Positions 34,523-37,981 of a stretch of DNA of 37,981 nucleotides are shown here, piece after piece. The number at the start of each line of letters is the position of its first letter. The first letter of the stretch is position 1. A program made the translations under genes and the position numbers. The stretch is from Anaerolineae bacterium (lineage in GTDB: Bacteria > Chloroflexota > Anaerolineae > Aggregatilineales > Phototrophicaceae), in the NCBI GenBank assembly GCA_016789005.1, contig JAEURA010000080.1, positions 1 to 37,981 on the forward strand, written 5' to 3'. The notes beneath the pieces are model-generated. The model searched no databases. It was not told the origin of the DNA and was given only the letters and a program-made list of their open reading frames with translations.

Positions 34523-34649
34523 CGATCACGCTGGATGATGTGCGTCGGGCGAACCTGACGAACACCGTCATTCACGATCTGCTGGAGCCGACCCCGTTAT
34601 GCCAAACCCCGATTCGCTGACGATCACGCTGGATGATGTGCGTCGGGCG
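34464..34649 (+). repeat. Tandem 98-bp duplication across the HAD/Nudix junction
   Basis: Positions 34464-34551 and 34562-34649 align without gaps over 88 bases with ten differences, all transitions, and the last 39 bases are identical. The period is 98 bases, which is not a multiple of three. Each copy carries the end of the HAD gene, a GGAG ribosome binding site and the start of the Nudix gene. Confidence 0.95.
34501..34620 (+). CDS. 39-codon relay frame made by the duplication
   Basis: The first copy of the Nudix start opens at 34501 with GGAG upstream and reads MSDLDSLTITLDDVRRA. It then runs through the second copy of the HAD 3' end in the same frame (HDLLEPTPLCQTPIR) and stops at 34620. 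It overlaps the HAD stop and the true Nudix start by 22 bases each, so it could carry ribosomes from one gene to the next. It may be translated, but a functional peptide is unlikely. Confidence 0.4.
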   Translation: MSDLDSLTITLDDVRRANLTNTVIHDLLEPTPLCQTPIR

Positions 34650-35261
34650 TTGGCGCTCGGCGAAGCCGACGGCTTCGACCCGGTGCGGGCGCTGCTGCGC
34701 ATGTCGCCCCAGCCCCGCCCTACGGAACCGCCGCCGGGAATCGCCGCCCGGCAAGCTGCCGTGCTGCTGCTCCTCTTCCCCGGCGCGGAGGGCGCGCTGC
34801 ACTTCCCGCTGATGCGCCGGCAGGAGTACCCCGGCGTCCACAGCGGGCAGATCAGCCTGCCGGGTGGGCGGCAGGAGGTCGGCGAGACGTATGTTCATAC
34901 GGCGCTGCGCGAAGCTGAGGAAGAGGTCGGCGTGCTGGCGTCGGATGTGCGGGTGATCGGGTCGCTGACGCCGTTCTACATCCCGCCCAGCAACTTCGAG
35001 ATTCATCCCATCGTTGGCGCGATCAGCTACCGCCCTCCCTGGAATCTCCACGCCTACGAGGTGGCGGAACTCATCGAGACGCCGCTGGATGTGCTGTTCG
35101 ACGAGGCGCTGAAGGGCGAAGAGATGATGCAGCGCGGCGATGCCGTCTTCCGCATTCACTTCTACCGCCTGGGCGAGGCGAAGGTCTGGGGGGCGACGGC
35201 AGCGATCCTGGGCGAATTTGAGGCGCGCCTGCGCTGGGCGCTGGGAACCGAACGCGGCTGA
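34599..35261 (+). CDS. Nudix CoA pyrophosphatase
   Basis: 220 residues. The Nudix box is complete: G90 x5 E96 x7 R104-E-A-E-E-E-V-G-V112. It is preceded by the CoA-pyrophosphatase signature LMRRQEYPGVHSGQISLPGG (71-90). Relatives hydrolyse CoA or its derivatives to phosphopantetheine and 3',5'-ADP with Mg2+. The N-terminal 45 residues form an extension with helices. The start ATG lies in the second repeat unit with GGAG about 11 bases upstream. A perfect 12-bp hairpin follows the stop. Confidence 0.92.
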   Translation: MPNPDSLTITLDDVRRALALGEADGFDPVRALLRMSPQPRPTEPPPGIAARQAAVLLLLFPGAEGALHFPLMRRQEYPGVHSGQISLPGGRQEVGETYVHTALREAEEEVGVLASDVRVIGSLTPFYIPPSNFEIHPIVGAISYRPPWNLHAYEVAELIETPLDVLFDEALKGEEMMQRGDAVFRIHFYRLGEAKVWGATAAILGEFEARLRWALGTERG

Positions 35262-35267
35262 TCCAGA

Positions 35268-35294
35268 GACGGGCGATCCGGCGGATCGCCCGTC
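35268..35294. terminator. Hairpin between convergent nudix and prs genes
   Basis: GACGGGCGATCC (35268-35279) and GGATCGCCCGTC (35283-35294) pair perfectly around a three-base loop. It lies 7 bases after the Nudix stop and 15 bases after the prs stop on the other strand, so it can serve both. No T-run is present on either side. Confidence 0.7.
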
Positions 35295-35308
35295 CCGACC
35301 TGCTGGCG

Positions 35309-36340
35309 CTATTCGTGGAACAGCTCGCCGACGCTGCGCCCCTGGTTGGCGCGCAGGATCACCTCGCCGAGCAGAGGCGCAATCGACAGCACCTTCATGT
35401 TGGGCAGCGCCTTGCGCTTGCGTCGAGGGATCGGCAGCGTGTTGGTGGTGATGATCTCCTTGACCGGCAGCGCCGCAAGATTCTCCAGCGCTTTGCCCAC
35501 CAGGATGGCGTGGGTGAAGGCGAGGTAGACATCGCGCGCGCCCTGGTCGCGCACCAGTTCGACGGCGGCGGCGATGGACCCGCCGGTCAGCACCTCATCG
35601 TCTACCAGCAGGACGTTCTTATCGCGCACGTCGCCGATGACCGTCAGCGCTTCGGCGACCGAGTCGTTGCCGGTGCGCCGTTTTTCGATGATCGTCAGCG
35701 GCGCTTTGAGCTTTTCCGCCCAGTTGCGCGCCCGCTTGGCATAGCCGAGATCAGTCGAAACGACCACCAGGTTGTCGATCTTCTTCTCGTCAACGTAATC
35801 GCTCAGCAGGTGGAAGGCGGTCAGCGCATCACCGGGGATGCTGAAGAAACCCTGAATCTGCCCGCTGTGCAGATCGACCGTCATGTAGCGGTCGGCGCCG
35901 ACGACCTGGAGCATGTCGGCGATCATGCGGGCGGCGATGCCGACGCGCGGCTGATCTTTCTTGTCCGAGCGACCGTAGGCGAGGTAGGGGACGACGACGG
36001 TGATCCGCGCCGCCGAGTCGCGCTTGATCGTGTCGATCAGGATCATCAGCTCGAAGATGCTCTCGTGCAGCGGCGAGCACATGCTCTGGATGACGTAGAC
36101 ATCCTGACCGCGCATGCTTTCTTCCAGCCGGACGAAGATGTTCTCGTTGGGGAAGATGGTGCGTTTGAACTTGGCGAGATGCAGCCCCAGATGCTTGGCG
36201 ATTTCCGTGCCGAGATCGGTGCTGGCAGTGCCCGCCACCAGCATGATCTTGCCGTAATACTGTCCTCGTTTGTTGGCTTCTTCAGCGGTGAGTTCTGGGC
36301 TGAACTTCGTGCCGGGGACTTTTTCGTGGACGTTGGACAT
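35309..36340 (-). CDS. prs: Ribose-phosphate pyrophosphokinase (PRPP synthetase)
   Basis: 343 residues. It makes PRPP from ribose 5-phosphate and ATP for nucleotide, His and Trp synthesis. The core motifs are visible: VVVPYLAYGRSDKKDQPR (115-132), His158 in DLHSGQIQGFF, the flexible-loop KRR (220-222) and the PRPP-binding loop DDEVLTGGS (247-255). The last deviates from the usual DDMIDTAGT of class I enzymes, with Glu-Val-Leu and Gly-Gly in place of Met-Ile-Asp and Ala-Gly. About 25 extra N-terminal residues precede the fold. GGAGGT is found before the ATG. It lies 46 bases after the GTPase gene and may be cotranscribed. Confidence 0.93.
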   Translation of the reverse strand: MSNVHEKVPGTKFSPELTAEEANKRGQYYGKIMLVAGTASTDLGTEIAKHLGLHLAKFKRTIFPNENIFVRLEESMRGQDVYVIQSMCSPLHESIFELMILIDTIKRDSAARITVVVPYLAYGRSDKKDQPRVGIAARMIADMLQVVGADRYMTVDLHSGQIQGFFSIPGDALTAFHLLSDYVDEKKIDNLVVVSTDLGYAKRARNWAEKLKAPLTIIEKRRTGNDSVAEALTVIGDVRDKNVLLVDDEVLTGGSIAAAVELVRDQGARDVYLAFTHAILVGKALENLAALPVKEIITTNTLPIPRRKRKALPNMKVLSIAPLLGEVILRANQGRSVGELFHE

Positions 36341-36386
36341 TGGGTGAACGACCTCCAGAGCCTACCGGACGCGAAAGATCGCGCCC

Positions 36387-37409
36387 TTAGGGTGCAAGCG
36401 GTGTAAAAATGATCTGAGAAAGAAGCGTCTCGACCGCCCCTTGCGGGTCGATCTCCCGTGATTGAATGCGCCCCATCATGCCGTCGAGCGCATCAGCCGG
36501 AAGCTGCCGCAGCAGCCGTTCCATCAACGTATCCCGAAGACGTTCCTGTATCTCGATACTGAACTGCCCCTGTTCCAGCGCCGAACGGCGCTCGCCCTGT
36601 GAAAGAAACTGCCGGTGCTGCCCGATGGCGGTGATCAGACCATCCATCCCCTGGTTATCGCTGGCGACCGTTTCGACGATGGGCGGCAGCCACATGCCAT
36701 CGTCGGCAGCGAGCTGTGTTTCAACCGCCATCAATCGCCCGTGATGCCCGACCATGCCCGCCTGACGGGTGGGGTGTCCCAGTTCGAGCATGGTGCGCAG
36801 CGCGCGCACCGTCTGCGCCGCGCCGGGGCGGTCAGCCTTGTTGACCACCAGCACATCGGCGATCTCCAGGATGCCCGCCTTGATCGCCTGAACCTCATCG
36901 CCCATGCCGGGCGCCTCCACGACCAGCGTGGTGTGCGCCGCCCGGACGATATCCACCTCGTTCTGACCTGCGCCGACCGTCTCGATCAGGATGATGTCGA
37001 AGCCGGCGGCGTCCAGCACGCGGGCGGCGTCGCGTGTCGCCTTGGACAACCCGCCAAGGCTGCCGCGCGTCGCCATGCTGCGAATGAACACACCGCTGTC
37101 ACCCGCCAGATCGCGCATGCGGATGCGGTCGCCGAGGATCGCCCCGCCGGTGAAGGGGCTGGTCGGGTCAACCGCCAGGATGCCGACCAGATGTCCCTGG
37201 CGGCGGTATGCCTGAGTCAGCGCGTTGACCAGCGTGCTTTTGCCCGTCCCCGGTGAACCGGTGACGCCGATCACCCAGGCGCGTCCTGTGTGCGGAAATA
37301 AAGCCGCGAGGGTCTCATCGACACCCTCGCGCCCATTTTCCACGCTCGTGAGCAGGCGGGCGACGGCGCGCCGCTCCCCACGCAGGATCGCCTCGACCTG
37401 GACGGTCAT
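36387..37409 (-). CDS. meaB: MeaB/ArgK-type GTPase (methylmalonyl-CoA mutase chaperone)
   Basis: 340 residues from the ATG at 37409, whose A is shared with the stop of the mutase subunit gene (TGATG); AGGGGGA lies just upstream. The G3E-family G domain has Walker A GSPGTGKST (about 51-59), the ETVGAGQ segment (143-149) and NKAD (190-193). Members guard B12-dependent acyl-CoA mutases by gating cofactor loading and release. Coupling to the B12-binding subunit directly upstream supports this role. The C-terminal helices (about 285-320) match the usual dimerisation arm. Confidence 0.93.
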   Translation of the reverse strand: MTVQVEAILRGERRAVARLLTSVENGREGVDETLAALFPHTGRAWVIGVTGSPGTGKSTLVNALTQAYRRQGHLVGILAVDPTSPFTGGAILGDRIRMRDLAGDSGVFIRSMATRGSLGGLSKATRDAARVLDAAGFDIILIETVGAGQNEVDIVRAAHTTLVVEAPGMGDEVQAIKAGILEIADVLVVNKADRPGAAQTVRALRTMLELGHPTRQAGMVGHHGRLMAVETQLAADDGMWLPPIVETVASDNQGMDGLITAIGQHRQFLSQGERRSALEQGQFSIEIQERLRDTLMERLLRQLPADALDGMMGRIQSREIDPQGAVETLLSQIIFTPLAP

Positions 37410-37822
37410 CAATCCCCCTGTTTTGCCGCCGCGATCTGACGAATGAAGGTCACAATGTCTTGAGTGTTCGTCCCAGGACCAAAGATACCGCGAACGCCGA
37501 GCGCTTCCAACTGCGCTTTGTCCTCATCGGGGATGATGCCCCCAACAAGCAGCGGCACGTCGCGCAGATCGTGTTGATCCATCACTTCGCGGATGCGCGG
37601 CACCAGCGCCATATGCGCGCCGCTGAGGATGCTCAGCCCGACGACATCGACATCTTCCTGCAAGGCGGCTTCGGCGATCATCTCCGGCGTCTGGCGCAGC
37701 CCGGTATAGATGACCTCCATGCCGGCGTCGCGCAGTGCCCGTGCGATCACCTTCGCCCCTCGGTCATGCCCATCCAGCCCCGGTTTGGCGATCAACACCC
37801 GGATGGTCTCTACGGCTGTCAT
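37409..37822 (-). CDS. Methylmalonyl-CoA mutase, B12-binding subunit
   Basis: 137 residues, a stand-alone cobalamin-binding domain. DGHDRG (17-22) gives the DxHxxG motif, with His19 as the lower cobalt ligand; [11 protein letters not shown] (60-70) and VGGIIPDED (93-101) are the other conserved loops. In many organisms this domain is the C-terminal part of a single mutase chain. Here it is a separate small subunit, so a large catalytic subunit should be encoded elsewhere; it is not in this window. It works in propionyl-CoA/succinyl-CoA interconversion. An extended -10 lies upstream. Confidence 0.93.
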   Translation of the reverse strand: MTAVETIRVLIAKPGLDGHDRGAKVIARALRDAGMEVIYTGLRQTPEMIAEAALQEDVDVVGLSILSGAHMALVPRIREVMDQHDLRDVPLLVGGIIPDEDKAQLEALGVRGIFGPGTNTQDIVTFIRQIAAAKQGD

Positions 37823-37891
37823 GATGCGTGGTTCCCTTCCCGTGATCTGAGCAGTTTCAGGACGTTATGGCGTCTTGAATCAGCATGCGAA

Positions 37892-37900
37892 AGTATAACA
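37892..37900 (-). promoter_or_regulatory. Extended -10 promoter of the mutase/meaB operon
   Basis: The minus strand reads TGTTATACT, an extended -10 with five of six matches in TATACT. There is no convincing -35, as expected for this promoter type. The start would lie near 37885, about 60 bases before the ATG at 37822. Confidence 0.6.
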
Positions 37901-37924
37901 TATGCCGTCGTCCACCCGCTAAAA

Positions 37925-37960
37925 CGTCACACAGGCAGCGCCGGCGCTGCCTGTGTGACG
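37925..37960 (-). terminator. Intrinsic terminator of a gene beyond the right edge
   Basis: A perfect 36-bp palindrome: CGTCACACAGGCAGCGCC followed by its reverse complement (16-bp stem with a CCGG loop). On the minus strand it is followed by TTTT, so it ends a minus-strand gene located to the right of the window. It shows that the mutase subunit starts a new transcription unit. Confidence 0.85.
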
Positions 37961-37981
37961 GCAAGCCTCAAGCCCGTAACG

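Noticed and set aside
1..37981. CRISPR arrays, tRNA or rRNA genes, insertion sequences, prophage genes
   Set aside because: No regularly spaced direct repeats, no cloverleaf or rRNA-like sequence and no transposase or integrase motifs were seen on either strand.

Overview
The window is GC-rich and gene-dense. It looks like a chromosomal segment of a Chloroflexota bacterium, probably of the Anaerolineae kind. That placement is inference: it rests on a giant multi-GAF hybrid histidine kinase surrounded by other GAF proteins, on methylmalonyl-CoA mutase accessory genes, and on secreted proteins with Pro/Thr-rich linkers. There is no rRNA or tRNA gene, CRISPR array, phage gene or transposase that I can see.

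Layout. Positions 1-23454 are entirely minus-strand. A MerR regulator (282-680), a short-chain dehydrogenase (747-1598) and a DMT/EamA transporter (1651-2844) lie at the downstream end of a tightly packed signalling cluster (2850-23454). Read in transcription order, the cluster encodes two single-domain response regulators, a soluble four-GAF protein, two 6TM-GAF-GAF proteins, a dCACHE-HAMP-GAF protein, a 2925-residue dCACHE/HAMP/multi-GAF/PAS/histidine kinase/REC/REC protein, a threonine-synthase-like PLP enzyme fused to a C-terminal receiver domain, and a REC-histidine kinase. Most junctions overlap or are separated by only a few bases, so one operon of nine signalling genes, perhaps extending to the transporter and dehydrogenase, is likely. 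No DNA-binding output domain occurs in the nine-gene block. The PLP-enzyme/REC fusion is therefore the most obvious effector, and it is the most unusual object in the window.

Positions 23740-27157 are plus-strand: an unrecognised 148-residue protein, threonyl-tRNA synthetase without a TGS domain, and a secreted protein with a strong promoter and a textbook terminator. Positions 27251-32425 are minus-strand: a rubredoxin-like/MBL-fold hydrolase, a membrane-anchored protein of unknown function with a CPBP-family protease gene overlapping it, a DinB-like protein, a degenerate histidine-kinase-like protein and a small double-CxxC protein. Positions 32604-35261 are plus-strand: a lipoprotein, an atypical HAD protein and a Nudix CoA pyrophosphatase. 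A 98-bp tandem duplication lies at the HAD/Nudix junction and creates a small relay reading frame. Positions 35309-37822 are minus-strand: PRPP synthetase, a MeaB-type GTPase and a B12-binding mutase subunit.

Non-coding features include a MerR-type promoter/operator giving a probably leaderless mRNA, several sigma-70-like promoters, six hairpin terminators, and a dispersed ~110-bp intergenic repeat found right after two unrelated genes in the same relative orientation.
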